Program-made: the position numbers and the translations under genes
The notes under the pieces: generated by a model
What the model was told of the DNA's origin: nothing
Database searches by the model: none
The model's input: only the letters and a program-made list of their open reading frames with translations
In this document: positions 1 to 14,500 of the stretch, one piece after another
How the letters are laid out: the number at the start of each line of letters is the position of its first letter
Numbering within the stretch: the stretch's first letter is position 1
NCBI RefSeq assembly: GCF_041146395.1
Contig: NC_091006.1
Coordinates: 6,144,001-6,208,000 of the forward strand
Length of the DNA stretch: 64,000 nt
Direction of reading: 5' to 3'
From: Eulemur rufifrons
Lineage: Eukaryota > Chordata > Mammalia > Primates > Lemuridae

Positions 1-46
1 CCTCCCAGAGTGCTAGGATTACAGGTGTGAGCCACCACACCTGGCC
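1..46 (-). mobile_element. Alu, 5' end of an antisense copy cut by the window edge
   Basis: The window opens with the reverse complement of the Alu head (cctcccagagtgctaggatt, then gagccacc). The rest lies to the left. Confidence 0.9.
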
Positions 47-345
47 TTGAGTTCATTCTTATATATGGTGTGAGATAGGGTCCAACTTTTATGTGTGATT
101 AACCAGTTGTCTCAGTACCATTTGTTGAAAAGATTATTCTTTCTCCATTGAGTTGTCTTGGCATCTTTGTCAAAAAGCAACTGACCATAAACCTAAGAGT
201 TTATTTCTGGACTCAATTCTATTCTCACAGTACTGGACTGTGCCAGTACTACATAGTCTTGATTGCTGTAGCTTTGTAGTAAGTTTTCAAATCAGGAAGT
301 TTGGGTTTTCCAACTTTTTTCTTGTTTTTCTAGATTGTTTTGGTG
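47..345 (-). mobile_element. L1 fragment (ORF2 region), antisense
   Basis: Antisense L1 ORF2-like sequence next to the Alu, including the typical 'accatttgttgaaaagatta' segment. No open frame is left. Confidence 0.75.
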
Positions 346-454
346 CAAGTAAGCTTTTTGAGGACAATAGAGAGCTGTGGTCCAGAACCGAAGTTCTGGA
401 GGTGGCAGACCTGGGTTTGAATCTGCCATTAACTAGCATTTAGTGGGAGCAAGT

Positions 455-665
455 ACAGTGTGGTAGTTAGTTGTTTGGGCTCTGGAGCTAGGCTGACTGG
501 ATTCAAATTCTAGCTCTGCCACGTAATAGCTGTGTGACCTCAAGCAAGTTACTTAACCTGTCTGTGCCAGAGTTTCCTCATCCTTAACAATCATAAAATG
601 ATAAAATATGTGTGAAGCAGTTAGCATGACCTCCGGTTCATAGAAAGGGCTCAGTGAATGTCAGT
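455..665 (+). repeat. MIR SINE
   Basis: The core pattern 'tagctgtgtgacctcaagca' followed by a cctcagtttcctcatc-like run is typical of MIR. Confidence 0.75.
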
Positions 666-764
666 GAATGTTGGCAATAAGTTACTAGAGTGAGACCCTG
701 GGCAGAGTGTTTTATCCATGAACCTTTTCTCCTTATCTGTAAAAGTGTGGGAATAATACTTTTT

Positions 765-796
765 TCTATTCATTCAACACCTACTATGAATCAGGC

Positions 797-828
<32 letters not shown>

Positions 829-1790
829 GAGACAGTCTCACTCTCTTGCCTGGGATAGAGTGCCGTGGCGTCAGCCTAACTCACAGCAACCTCAAACTTC
901 TGGGCTCAAGCGATCCTCCTGCCTCAGCCTCCCAGGTAGCTGGGACTACAGGCATGCACCGTCATGCCTGGCTAATTTTTTCTATATATTTTTAGTTGTC
1001 CGGCTAATTTCTTTCTATTTTTAGTAGAGATGGGGTCTTGCTCTTGCTCAGGCTGGTCTCGAACTCCTGAGCTCAAGCAATCCTCCTGCCTCGGCCTCCC
1101 AGAGTGCTAGGATTATAAGCATGAGCCACTGTGCCCGGCCCAGGCCCTCTTTTTGTTGCAGGTGATACAATGGTAAACAAAATGGTCAGGTTTTTCTTGT
1201 GGATTCCGTTTACCAGGGAAACAGACAGTAAAGTAATTTCTGAGGAAATTAAAATGAGGCCATATGTTAGAAAGGAGGGGGACACTGTTTTAGCAGGGGA
1301 GAGTGGGGAAGGTGTCTCTGCAGAGGCTTGAGCAGAGACCTAAATGATGAAAAGGGGCAACTGTAAGGAGAGCGAGGCAAAGCATTCCAGGTCTCGGGAA
1401 CAGCCTACACAATGGCCCAGAGGTAAGAAAGAGATCAGTGTATGTGAGGAACCATGGAGAGGCCTGTGTGGCTGGAGCACCATGAGCCAGAGGGAGTGTG
1501 GGAGGACAGAGGTCAGAGAGGGGATGGGGGAAGATTTTCAGGGCCTCATGGGCCGTGGTGAGGACTTGGCTTTTACCCTGAGTGAGGTGCAGCCATGAGA
1601 AGGCTCTGAGCAGCTGAGGGGTGTGACCTGGCTCAAGCCTTCGCAGGCTCCCCCTGCCATGTGGGAGGCAGGCCAGGAGCAGGGAGGCAGTGAGGAGGCT
1701 GCCGTATTGCCCAGGCAGGAGATAAGGGGGGACCGGACCAGGGTGGTGGCAGCCATTGTTGTCCTGACTGGGAGAAGGTCCCCACCCCAC
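765..1790 (-). repeat. L2 LINE 3' region, antisense, split by an Alu
   Basis: It starts with an inverted L2 tail (attcattcaacacctactat), is interrupted by the Alu at 806-1140, and then continues with antisense L2 phrases such as 'gagtgaggtgcagccatgag'. Several accidental ORFs here are repeat-derived. Confidence 0.65.
806..1140 (-). mobile_element. Lemur-type Alu, antisense
   Basis: Poly-T head followed by the diagnostic lemur Alu body and the inverted 5' end. The duplication caggccctcttttt is present at 792-805 and 1,141-1,154, and the insertion splits an L2. Confidence 0.9.
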
Positions 1791-2582
1791 CAGCACCTGG
1801 TCCCCTGTGACACTGGGAACCCAGAGGCAGGGCCAGAGACAGGTGTAGTTGGCAGGATGGAGGGGAGGCCAAGGATGAAGGGCTGTGCAAAGGTACCTGT
1901 TACATCCCTTGCCCTGTCCCACAGCCCACCCCGCACCCCCCTTAGTGGTCCCAGTGCAGCCTTCTCTCAGGAGTGCCTCTGGGCCATTGCTCATGCTGTT
2001 CCGTACAGCTGGAACGTCCTTCTTCTCCTTCCTTCCTCTGTCTGTGCCCAGCCAGGATCCTGCCTCTCTGGGAGCCTGTCCGTGGATGTCCTCTCGCCCT
2101 CTTGCTCAGTCCCTTTCTGACTACCTGCCCCATCCGACTCTCACTGCCAGGGCCAGACCCTGGCTGTCGTCTGACTGGTGGGGGTGGCAGAGCGTCTTCT
2201 GCAGGGAGAAGCCCACCTTGACAGTGGGACTGGGTACACTCAGAGAGGGAGAAACTGCCAGCAGTTCTGGGTGTCAGATCTCTTCCCACCTTCACGTTTT
2301 TGCCCATCACATGCTGCCCTTGCCTATGCATTCCCCATACGCACACTCTGCCTGACGACCCTGGCTCTGGAGTCACCTCCTCCAGGAAGACCTCTGACTC
2401 CCTTCACAGCCCCTTGCCCTCTGCCCCTCTCCTAGCCTGGCCCGTCCCCCATCCCAGCCCCAAACCTAGACCACGTTCTCTGGCCGTCCATACCCAGCCC
2501 AGGAAGACAGGCTGGGAGGCACAAGGTGGGGGTCCCCAGAGGCCATCCTAAGGACACACCTGCGGGGCCATCTCACCCTCAG
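1791..2582 (+). other. Non-coding sequence upstream of the first recognised CATSPERG exon
   Basis: Unique GC-rich sequence, presumably intron. I see no stretch resembling the missing N-terminal CATSPERG exons and no recognisable repeat. Long ORFs on both strands here are of the accidental GC-rich kind. Confidence 0.5.
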
Positions 2583-5500
2583 CCCTCAGAGGACCTGGTC
2601 CGCAAGGGCCACCTGACGGGGCTAAAGCCCCTGGTGCTGGTCACCTTCCAGTCCCCAGTCAACTTCTACCGCTGGAAGATAGAGCAGCTGCAGATCCAGA
2701 TGGAGGCAGCCCCCTTCCGCAGCAACGGTGGGCCTGGGGGACGTCTGCAGTGGTCACGGCTGGGAAGGTGGTGGGGTTGCGAGGGGCCTCAGTGCAGCCC
2801 ATGACTGGAGGAGGGTACAGGGAGGCCTAGATGGGGCCACACGGTGGGACCCAGGGCCTAGAAATGGGTGTGGGAAGTTGCAGGGAGATCCCCATATGGG
2901 CTGTGGCCTCGAGGGGGCCACTGGGAGGCCCCAACAGCCTCAGTGCCCACTGCCACCCAGCAGAGCCATGCATGGCAGAGGAGGTGTGTGTCATGAGCTG
3001 GTACACGCCCATGCCCATCAAGAACGGCAGCGTGGTCATGGACGTGCTCATCCGCAGCAATGGCCTGGGGCCCTTCATTCCAGATAAAAGGTGCCTTTTC
3101 CCAAGCTGGGGTAGCGGGTAGATTCTGGGAGGAATTCCTAACCCCAGGTCCCCAAATGAACCTGGGGGAGACCAAAGGGGAGGAACGGGGGAGGTAGCCA
3201 TGAGCTGTGGCAGGAGCCCCTGAAACTGGGATCCTCACCTGCGCCTGCCCCGCACCTGCTGCCAGGTTCCAGGTGAATATCAACGGCTTCCTGAAGAGAG
3301 AGCAAGACAACACCATCCACTTCACGGTGGGAGAGGAGGTGAGGGCCGGGCAGTGGGAAGGGGAGAAGACATGGGTTAGAGACGGTTGTCTGGGCCTTGG
3401 GCTGGGGCCCTGATTGCTTCCAAACCAAGTGGCAGATCCCAGTTCCAGAGCACTTACCTCCATGCCAGGCCCCAGGCGAAGTGCTTACTAAATGCACAGT
3501 CATGTCCAGCCTTCACGGTGACCCTGTGAGGGGAGGTGCTCACATACCCATTTCATTTCATTTCATTTCGTGTTTTCAACTATACTGCAGGGACATATCT
3601 CACATGCCCATTTTATTTTATTTTATTTTTTTTTTGAGACAGAGTCTCACTCTGTTGCCCAGGCTAGAGTGAGTGCCGTGGCGTCAGCCTAGCTCACAGC
3701 AACCTCAAACTCCTGAGCTCAAGGGATCCTGCTGTCTCAGCCTCCCAAGTAGCTGGGACTACAGGCATGCACCACCATGCCCGGCTAATTTTTTCTATAT
3801 ATATTTTTAGCTGTCCATATAATTTCTTTCTATTTTTAGTAGAGATGGGGTCTCGCTCTTGCTCAGGCTGGTCTCGAACTCCTGAGCTCAAACGATCCGC
3901 CCACCTCGGCCTCCCAGAGTGCTAGGATTACAGGCGTGAGCCACCGCGCCCGGCCTCACATGCCCATTTTAAAGAGGAGAAAGCTGAGGCCCCAAAGGGT
4001 TGGAACCATTTGCATGTACACGTGGAAGGCGACTTGAAATTGTCTGCCTAACTCCTGTGTCCATGTTCTTAATCACAGTGCATTCATTCAGCAGGTACTT
4101 ACTGCACACACATTGTGGCATCACGGGGACACGGCAGTGAACACATAGACACAAATCCCTGCCCTCCTGGCATCCTAGTGGGAGACAGGGTGGCAAACTG
4201 TTAAACGTGAACAGCAAGTAAACCCTGCCCCTCCCTGGCAGCTCGTGGACCTGAAGCCCCAGTACTTTGTGAACACCTCATCGAGGCCCCTGTGGTTCAC
4301 TGTGGACCAGTCACCTGTGTTCATCCTGGGTGGCATTCCCAATGAGAAGCACATCCTGATGAGTGACACCAGCTTCAAGGACTTCTCTCTTGTGGAGGTG
4401 AGCAGTGCAGGCAGATGGTGGGTCTAGGGCTACAGAAGGGGGTCCCCAGGGACTCACCAGTCCCCATGAGAGGCAGATAGCATGAAGGAAAAACACATGC
4501 AGCCAGAGGGCCGAGGTTCAAATCCTGGTTCTCCCACTTCCTGGCTGTGTGACCTTGGGCAAGTCATTTTACCTGCCTGGTCTCAGAGTCCCTTCTGTAA
4601 AATGGGAATAATATTAATATTTACTGCATAGAAACATTGTGGGATAAGTTAATAGTTTCTATAACGAATGGTATACATGCGCCCTATTACCTTGTATGCT
4701 CTGGAAAATTCCGAATTGTGATATACATCTGGCCCCTAGGTTTCATATCAGGCATTGGAGCCTGCATTATCCCCAAACAGGGAGGGAGTGTCTGAAGTAA
4801 GGTTCTCCTGCGTTCGAGGACAGAAAGACGTTAGAATTAGTGCAGCCGCGGGCGGAGCTCCAACCCAGGTGTCTTGCACAGAACTGGGTGTAGCAGGTGC
4901 ACCTCAATGCCAAGTCTGGGCACAGACCAGGCTTCAGGCCGGGCTTGATTTGGGGCTCAGGTGAGGACTTCAGCTTTAGCTCCACGTCTTTTGAATTAGC
5001 CCCGTTCTCAAACTGGTTTATATCATCCCAACTCCCGGGCCCGAGAAAGGGAGCATCTATTTCCCAAATAGCATTTTTTTAAAAAATTCTGAAATTTATT
5101 TCCTTGGTCCTGATGGGTCCACCTTGGGTCACATGTCCCAAGCTAATAGCACATGCCTGTGGGCTCAGCACAGGTCATTAGCTCTGCCCTACTGAGGAGG
5201 GCAGCTGAGACAAGAGTCAGAAAGGACAGTTCACCCAGAGTGAAATCAGGATGGCTTTGCCACAAGGTGAGGGAGAAAATGCTGGTTATTAATTGTGTCC
5301 CAGGTAACAACTATGCCCGGCGACAAACCTATAAGATTACCTTAACTTCCTTCAATCCAGGTCAAAAGCCCCTGTTACCATTTCCGGGACCTCATGTGGG
5401 TTAATGTTCTCCCGATCCCCTCTGGCTCTGAGTTCCTGTTCTACCGAATTTGTTTGGTTGGTGGACCGTCTTCCTATCCTGTGCCAGCTGTCTCTGTTCT

Positions 5501-8500
5501 GCGCCAAGTCTATCCAACATTGTTCAATTTGCATGAACTTCTGACCCAAGCACATCCAGGGAATGTGTGGTTGGTTGATTTAGATCTGCTGAAGAGATTT
5601 GGAGGCAGAGAAGGGGTTTACATCACAGGAAGGAAGACAAGTTCCATTTGAACTTCAGGTATCTTTTTTCTTGTTCCTTCTTATTTTAATTCACTGAGGA
5701 GAAATTCACAAATTTCACCATTTGAAAGTCAACGATTTGGTGGCATCTAGTTCATTCACAATACTGTGCTACCACCAGCAACATCTGGTTCGAAAACATT
5801 TCCGTCACTCCAAAACAGAACCCTGTTTATTCTTGTTCTTCACCCATAGGGATTTCTCCGTGATGACCCCATCTCTCATTCTCCTCTCTTCCCTACTGCG
5901 CTCCCGGGGACCCCAGATCCTCCCCCTGCTCAGCTCTCTGCAGCCCTGTGTTGGTCAGGGTTTAGATTTAGATGCTGTAACAAAGAGACCCTCAAAGGGA
6001 ATAGATGAGCAGACACTGTTGCTCATTCTGGGGACAGTCCAGAGGTGAGGAACCCTTAGGCCCTAGGTGTTGACATCTGTATGATCACAGCTGGGTCACG
6101 CCCATGTCCATATTCTAGCCAGTGGGAAAAGGACAGAGTAGAAGTGTCAGGCAAGCCATTTTATTTTAAGCAAGATTCACTTCCACTCACATTCCATTAG
6201 TGAGGAATTAGTCACATGGCTTCATCCAACTGCAAGAGGGTCTGGGTGACACATGCCCAGCTAAACTCAGTCACCAAAAAATATGGGGGAAATGGCTTTG
6301 GGAGCTTACCTAGCCATCTGCCAGAAGTGGAAAAGGAAACTTGCTGGTAACTGAAAAATTCAGGACTTCAGTCTCAGCTGGATCCAGGATTTCAAACAAT
6401 GTCACCAAGATGGAGTTTCTCTCTCCATCTCTTGGACCTGATTCCTCTCTATTGACTTTATGCTCAAAACCGTTCTGTCCTCTGGAGCTGAAGACTGCAG
6501 AGGCTGCATCTTCTCAGGCCTATATCCAATGGGAAAGATCTTTCCCACGCCACAGCCCCCAGCCCCAAAGTAACAAGATCCTTCCACTTGGTGCGGCTCA
6601 GGCCACTTGCCCACCCCAATGCAGTCACTGTGGCCAGGGGAACCCAACACGATCCTTATTAAATTAAATGAGTCAGAATGCTCAAAAGTTGTTCCAATAG
6701 AAAATCCAACTGACTTGAAGCTTTTCTCTTCCTCATATACATGGGAAAAGAGGGTGTGTGATATCCTCTTCTAACTTAACAAAAGAAATTTCCAAGTATT
6801 TCTTCCAGAAAACAGAGGCATCAATGCAAATATTATTAAGTATGACAACCAATAAAAGTTATAGACTTTTTAGAGGGTATAGGTTAGTCTCACCAGGCAT
6901 AGCAACAGTTCTGTAGCCTGTGGGGCTTACAAGACTTTTATAGAAATGACATTTTATGATACTGAACAGGGTAGAGGAAGCGAGAATGTTCACATTCTCC
7001 TTAACTTGCTGCAATTCTCTCAGCAGCAGAACTTAGAGTTTTGCTTTGATTTGCAGTTTTTATTGAAAAGATTAATAGAAAATTCCTTTTTAGTGGAAAA
7101 TTTCAATCAGATGCAAAATTAGAGAGAAGGGTATCATGAACCCAGCTTCAGTAATTATCAACATTTTGCCTTTGTTGTTGCTGTCCCACTATTTTTTCTT
7201 TTGAATTTTTTTTTTTTTTTTTTTTTTTTTGAGACAGAGTCTCACTCTGTTGCCCAGGCTAGAGTGCCGTGGCGTCAGCCTAGCTCACAGCAACCTCAAA
7301 CGCCTGGGCTCAAGTGATCCTTCTGCCTCAGCCTCCTGAGTAGCTGGGACTATAGACACGTGCCACCATGCTTGGCTAATTTATATATATATATATATAT
7401 ATATTTGTTTTTTTTTTAGTTGTCCTGCTAATTTCTTTCTATTTTTAGTAGAGACGGGGTCTCGCTCTTGCTCAGGCTGGTCTCGAATTCCTGAGCTTGA
7501 ACGATCCACCCACCTCGGCCTCCCAGAGTGCTAGGATTACAGGCGTGAGCTACCACGCCCGACCATCTTTTGAAATATTTTAAAGAAAATGGCAGCCATC
7601 ATACTGTTTGACCTGTAAATTACTAAAATACTCAAGGACATATCTCTGACCCTCTAACACATGAGGACTTTTAAAAAATAAAACCATAGACTGGGCTTGG
7701 TGGTGCACGCCTGTAGTCCTAGCACTCTGGGAGGCCGAGGTGGGAGGATCGTTCAAGCTCAGGAGTTTGAGGTTGCTGTGAGCTATGATGATGCCACGGC
7801 ACTCTAGCCCAGGCGACAGAGCAAGACTGTCTCAGGAAAAAAAAGAAAACCCACAAAATACAATGCCATTGTAATACCAAGCAAAATTAGTAATAATGCC
7901 TTAATATCTAATACTAGGCCATAGTCAATTTTCCCCAATTATCTATCTTCAAAGTTGGTCTGTTTGAATTGGGGTTTGACATGATGCATTGGTTGTTGAT
8001 CTCCTAAGACTCTTCTCGCTTGTAAGGCTACTCCCCCCACCCCTCCTTTTCCAGGCAATTTGTTTAAGAAAATTAGGTCTTTTGTCCTGTAAAATTTGGC
8101 TGTTCCTCTGGCCCCACGTATTGGACTGCTCAGGCTGCCACAATATAGTACCACAGACTGGGTGGCTTAGACCACGGGAATTCACATTCTCACAGTTTTG
8201 GAGGCTGGAAGTGCAAGATCGTGGTGCCAGTAGGGCTGGTTTCTGACAGCTGTGTCCTCACGTGGCCTCTCTCTGTGGAGTGGAGAGACCAAGCGGGCGC
8301 ACCCTGGTGTCTCTTCCCCTTCTTATGAGGACGCCAGTCCTACGGATCGGAACTCTACTCTTATGACCTCATTTAACTGTAATCACCGCTTCAAAGGCCC
8401 TGTCTCCAGTGCAGTCACGTCTGGGGTTCAACATGTGAATTTGGGGGCAACGCAATTCAGTCCGTAATATCCCATGTTGCCTATGAACTGGTAGTGAGCT

Positions 8501-11500
8501 CTGGAAGCTTGATGAGATTTAGATTGAATCTTTCAGGTTTGCCTGCTGTTAGTGATGCTATTAGTGTTAGTAACTGGCCAATGGATTCAAGAAGTGTTAA
8601 CCTGACAGCTAAGTGTATTCACAGTAGAATAGGATTGTTAACACGTGTCTTGGGCCAAGCATGGGATTTTTTTATTTTTTATTTTATTTTTCTTTTTTTG
8701 ATTAGAGGAAGGGCAGCATGGGATGTTCTGTATCCATGTGGGTACAACCCTGGCATAGGGACTGCTAAGAGCCATTGAGCATGCTGTGCACCGCCCAGCT
8801 GCAGGGGGCACACAAAGCCTGCACTGGCTCGGGCCTGGGTCATCCACTTCCCTGGCCCATACTGGGGAAGTTTGGCCCCCGAAGTGCTGTTGCAGGCTGA
8901 GCAGGGAGAGCGCCCTGGAGCAGCTGCATGTGTCCATCCCAAGCAGTTGTCAGAGCAGGAGCCTCCCCAAAGGTAGGACATGGGGGCCAAGGCCAAGGCC
9001 ACCTGCTCACCATTAGCCTCTGCTCCCCTGCAGTTGAGCATTGACAGTTGCTGGGTAGGCTCCTTCTACTGCCCCCAGGCTGGCTTCACAGCCACCATCT
9101 ACGACGCCATCGCCACCGAGAGTACGCTCTTCATTCGGCAGAACCAGCTCGTCTACTATTTTACAGGCACCTACAACATACTCCATGAGAGCAACCGAGG
9201 CAGCGGTGAGGGGCTATGGCTGGCCCAAGCCTTGGGGAGGGCACAGCGGTGAACCCAGCCACTGGAGGCACCTGGGACTGGAATTGCCATGGGTTTGGCG
9301 GAGGTGGGGAGCAGCAGGGACTTGCCAAGGTCCCGATCACCACTGCCCACCCTGCAAAGGACTTCCCCTGCCCTCTCTATGCTGGCGTGGCTTCCTGCTC
9401 AGACCTTCCTGGGACTCGTGACCCAGCTGTGGGAAGAGGGGGTGTGAGTGAAGGCAGGGAGCAGGGAGAAATAGACACGTGCACACGCACACAGTGGCAG
9501 AAAGACATGCCCAGAGAGATGCAGGGGGAGAGACAGCAAGTCGGGGTTGGGGGAGGAGAGAGGCACAGCGAGTCAGAGAGGGGCAGAGCGAGAGGACAGA
9601 GAGAGAGAAACAGAGACTGGGCTGTTGGCTGTTGAAGAGGCAAAGCCACGAAGGAGACCAACCAGAGAGGAAAAGCACTGTTGATTCAGCCTCATCTTTA
9701 AATGATACCAAAGCCCTCCTATTGCTTCTAGGTTTCCCTCCATCTAGATGAGAACCGTCAGCTTACAGCGTCACTGAACACTGTAGTGAAACTTACATTT
9801 CATTAGCTAATGCACGTTCCCAAACAGCTTCATTCTCTCCCTTAGAGCAATTTATCAGTCAGGGGAACCAAATTAAAGTGGCTAAGCCAAAGCAAAGGGC
9901 AGTTTGTCGGCTTACACAACTGAAAGCCTAGGGGCAGGTGGTCCCAGGGACTGTTGGATCCAGGAGCTCACTGCCACTGTTAGTCACCTCTGGGAGGATG
10001 CCCCTCGGTAGCCCCAGGAGAGAGCATCTCTTTGTTAGTGATTACAAGCTGGAACTGTCTCTGATTTGCCCAGTTTGGTCCCACGCCCAGCTCAAAACCA
10101 ATCACTCCAGCTAGGGGAGCTCAAGGGAGGGGTCAGCCCACTCTGAACCTCATGGACAGAGTGTGAGCGAGAGGAATTTTCTCAAAAGCACCTAGTGCTC
10201 TCTACCAAGAGCACCTGACGCCACACTGAACAGGTGCTTCAGCAAGAGAGGACAGGTAACAGGCTTGCTAAGGCCAGGAAAGTGGGGGGCAGGGGCGCAG
10301 GCCCCAGGTCCAGCCACCTGGGCCTGAGGCCCCATGCTGGCCTCCCTAGGCAGCTGGGTTCGTGTCCTGGCCACCGAATGCATCAAGCGGTTGTGTCCTG
10401 TGAACTTCCACAGCAATGGCTCTGAGTACATAATGGCCCTCACCACTGGCAAGAATGAGGGTTATGTCCACTTTGGGACCATCACAGGTAAGGATAGGGG
10501 CCTCTGGCAGCCCAGGAGACCCCTCCATACTCTCACCTCCAGGAATTCTGACCTTAGGCCCTCACTCCTCACCATGTACCCTCAGGAGGGGTCCCAGGCT
10601 ATGGGGGGGGGGGGTGGCTTTATGCATTTGTAGGGGTAGGGTGTATCTTTCATCATGTGCTTGATTTCAAAGAACAGAAGCCCAATTCAAAAATCATTTA
10701 AGCACAAAGAATTTGCGGACTTCTATAAATGAAAAGACCAGGGGCCAACTTGGAGCACGGCTGGTCCAGGGGCACAAAGGATATGTCGTCAGGACCTGTC
10801 TCTTGGCAAGGTCATGTCGCATAGTAATTATGGAACAGATTCTGGAGAGAAACTGCTCCATCATCCCCGTGCTCTTTGCCTTTGGACAGGTGACTTGACC
10901 TCTGTGATCTCATTTTAATCATCTACAAAATGGGATGATGATAGTACTGGTATCTACTGCACTGGGTGGATACAAAGATTAAATAAGTTGATATACATAA
11001 AGGCCTTAGAACAGGCTAGGGACATGGTGAGCGCTATGGAGCGTTTGTTATTGTTAGCCCTGTAATTTGGCTTCGTTTTCAGGTAGCTACTCCTCCATGG
11101 GGGTTAAAGATGGCCCCTAAGATCTTGGGGCCCACATCACCTACCAGTTTGAGTCACCCCAAGAGAATGAGAACAGCCTCTTTTCCATTATTTCTTTTTA
11201 TAATTTTTTGCTGGGTTTTGTGCTTTTTGTGTATTTTTTGGGGGGGGGGGTCTTTTTTTTGTTCCTTGTCTCTAGAGCTGAGGTCTCACTGTGCTCAGGC
11301 TGGTGTCGAACCCTGAGCTGCGCTGTCCTCCCACCTCGGCCTCTCAGAAAGCTAATATTACAGGCATGAGCCACCGCACCCAGCCATCTTTCCCATTATT
11401 TCTAACGCAAGTCCCAGGGTGCACTCTGATTGAACCACTGTGGGTCACATCCTCAGACCTGAGCCAAACACTGTGACCAGAGACAGACATACTCTTACAG

Positions 11501-14500
11501 TGACTGACGGCCAGAGTGAGATCTGCCCCCCGGAATCCCAAGGACTGAAGGCTAGGGAGGCACGAGGGGGACAGTCGAGGAGTTGGTTTAGTGGGGTGCC
11601 ACACAGATGGGATGGGATGGGAAGGGCCTGGCATGAATCCGCCTTGCTCTGCAGATGGCCACGTGTCCTTTGAGATGCTGCCCAGGCAGTGGTCCGTGTG
11701 TGAACAGATAGGAGGTACTCATCCCCTAAATGGGTCTGCAGCAGGAGGGTGGGGGGACGGAGGGTGTGGGAGAGCAGGAAAGGGTGGGAGGGGGTCACAG
11801 GATGGGCAGTATCTTCGAGAGTGTTATGGGGAGGAGCATGACAGTCACAGGACCGAGGCCACTGGGCCCTGGGGCTGCTCCGGACCCCCCTTCCCCTCTC
11901 AGTTGACAGCTGCTCCATCACCTGGGCGGAATTCATCCCGGGTGACTATTACCTACTGCTGCTGGTGGAGAATAAGTACGTTAATGCCCAGCGTGACTTC
12001 CAGATGGTTGGCTACAACACAGGTAATCAGGGCGACACAACGGACTAGGAGCAAAAAGGCAAGAGCCCAGACCATGGACTGCGTTCCCATCCTGAAGGAT
12101 TTGTGCTCAGCAGGCAGAGGGAAGGAACTGTTGCCATGTCACAGTGAAGAACAGAGTAGAGGCTTGGTGGGCTGGAGAAACGGAGAGGAAGCCGATGTGA
12201 CTGGAACAGAGGGGAGAGAGGAGGGAGTGAGATTGGAGAGGTGAGCAGAAGCCAGATCTGGAAGGCCGTTGTGGCTTACGATAAGGAGATTTGATTTTAT
12301 TTTACCTGCAGTGAGAACAGGGCCACCATATGCAGTTGTACAGGCTGTGCGCTGCACAAAACCCTCCAGCCAAGGGGTGAGAGGAGACAAGTCCTTTGCC
12401 CTAAGAGGATGATATCTTCTCAGAGGCAACGCTTTTTTATAAGCCACATGAAGAAACTCTAAGGGCTAATCATGGGAGGCCACTGGAAGGTTTTATGGGG
12501 CACTGGAAAGTGGATGACTTGCTCCAACTTCAGGTTTTGAAAGGCCAGGGCCTCAGGAGATTTTGTTGTGTTTTCCCCACCTGTAGTTACTAATGAACTG
12601 AAAGTCCACTACAAAATCCCGGAATTTGTCCCTGAAGGTAGGAGGGGAAGGCAGAGGTGGTCTCAAAGGTGGGGATGGGCCAGGAGGGGCCTAGGTGATC
12701 CCACCTCACTGTTGTGTGTCCTCTTTTCTTTTGCCCTGGTCAGCTCGAGGCTTGGAGTTCCTGATGATCCTAGGGACAGAGTCTTACACCAACACCAAAA
12801 TGCTACCCAAGGGCATATTCTATAACCCATACAACAACCTGCTGTTCATCTGGGGCAACTTCCTCCTGCAGAGGTGGGCCCCCACCTGGCAGGCCAGGCA
12901 TATTCTGCCTCCCCAACACCTCTAGGGTGGGGACCCTTTCTGAAGTCACCAAATCTTCAGAGGATGCCCAAGTCTAGAAGTTATCAGGACTCATCGGGAA
13001 AACATGGCCTGGGGTAGTCAGAGCTGGGATGGGGAAGCCAATATTTTAAAGTTATAGGAGCCCTTTCTTAAGATGAAACCTTATATAAGGACCCAACCTG
13101 TGTGAGCAATAGAAGAGCATTTTCTGGGGACAGTTTAGGATCCTTCCCAGCCAGCCACCCTCTCGCTCCTCAGGAACTTAGGGGCCCCTGAGCCACCTCC
13201 AAGGATGGTTGGCAAACTGCCAGGGTGGCCGGGTGCTCCTATTCTGCAGATGGGGAGACTCTAAGGGCAGAAGGTCACCACAGGGTTTGGGGTGGGGGCA
13301 GAAGCTAGGATTGCAGGCTCCCTTTGCATGTTCTCACAAGGTCGGTGGGGAAACTGGGTAAATGGTTCCTGGGTTATGTTAGGCCTGGAGTTGGGGGAAG
13401 CGGAGATCCGGGATAACCAGCTGTTCTGGCACCCCCAGCTCTCCGTCTCTGCCCCTGCAGCGCTGACATGGCAAACTTCATCTACCTGGCAGACTTCCCC
13501 AAGGAGCAGTCCATCAGTTACCTGGTCAGATCCTTCCTTGGGGACATGGCAATTGTCACAGAGACCGAGGAGGTGGGCTGCCCTTCCCTTCTCCCTACTC
13601 CTTCTCTGCCCACCCCGAATCCCCAGGGGCCTCCCTTCTTCCCCCAGTCAGGGTAAAGGGGCTAAAGGGAGGGAACATGCTCAGGGACCCTGGGGAAGGG
13701 CAGCAGAAGTTCCATTTACAGCAGAGAGAGTAAGTGTCTTTTCCAACGTCACACAGCAAAGCAAAAGACTTGAGCCATGATCTGATTCCCAGAGGGGGCC
13801 CTTGTTCATTCCACTGTGCAGTTCATTTCATAAGTATTGAGCACTTACTGTATGCCTGATCCAGTGCTATAGACTCAGTGGTGACTGAGTCAGCCCTGGG
13901 CCCTGTCCTCACAGGGTCACAGTCCAGTCGGGGAGACAGACTTCCCAGACAGTGACAGTTCAGAGTGCTCAGGGCTGTAGCCAGGAAAACAGTACCTACA
14001 GAAGCTCAGAGGAGGGGACTGGCCTAGTGTGTGGGGGTGTGTCAGGGAGGCTTCACAGGGAAGGCCACATGGGGGGACATCCTGGAGGCTAGATGGGATC
14101 TCCGGGGTTGGGGCTCAGGAAGGGGAGGTGAGCTCCCCTTCAGACGTATGTGAGGCTGGGCAGCACTGCAGAGATGGGAAACTGAGACCAAGGCAATGGT
14201 GAGAGCCTGGAGGCTACAAAGAGTGAGAAGAAAAAAGAGGTCTCAGCACTAGGAACTCTGGCTTTTAGGGACTGTATAGATTAGGAACGCTTAGGTTGCA
14301 AGTAACCGAAATGCAAGCAGACTGAAATATTGAAAAAGATCATCACAGTGGGGGCTGGACCCAGACGGGGCTAGGCTCTGGGAAGTAGAAACAGCACTAT
14401 GGAGAAAGGAATGGGGGCTCACCTGGTCCCAGCTGGAGGTGAGCTCCCAAGCCTGACCCCTCAAATAATGGGGCCATCGTTGGGCAGAGGAAGAGGTGGG

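Noticed and set aside
1290..1994. 234-codon minus-strand ORF
   Set aside because: It lies largely within an antisense L2 and unique GC-rich intron sequence; composition is Pro/Leu-rich and no domain is recognisable.
5280..6260. Possible LTR or endogenous retrovirus remnant in a CATSPERG intron
   Set aside because: Some phrases look repetitive, but I found no paired LTRs, primer-binding site or gag/pol-like frame, so no retroviral call is made.
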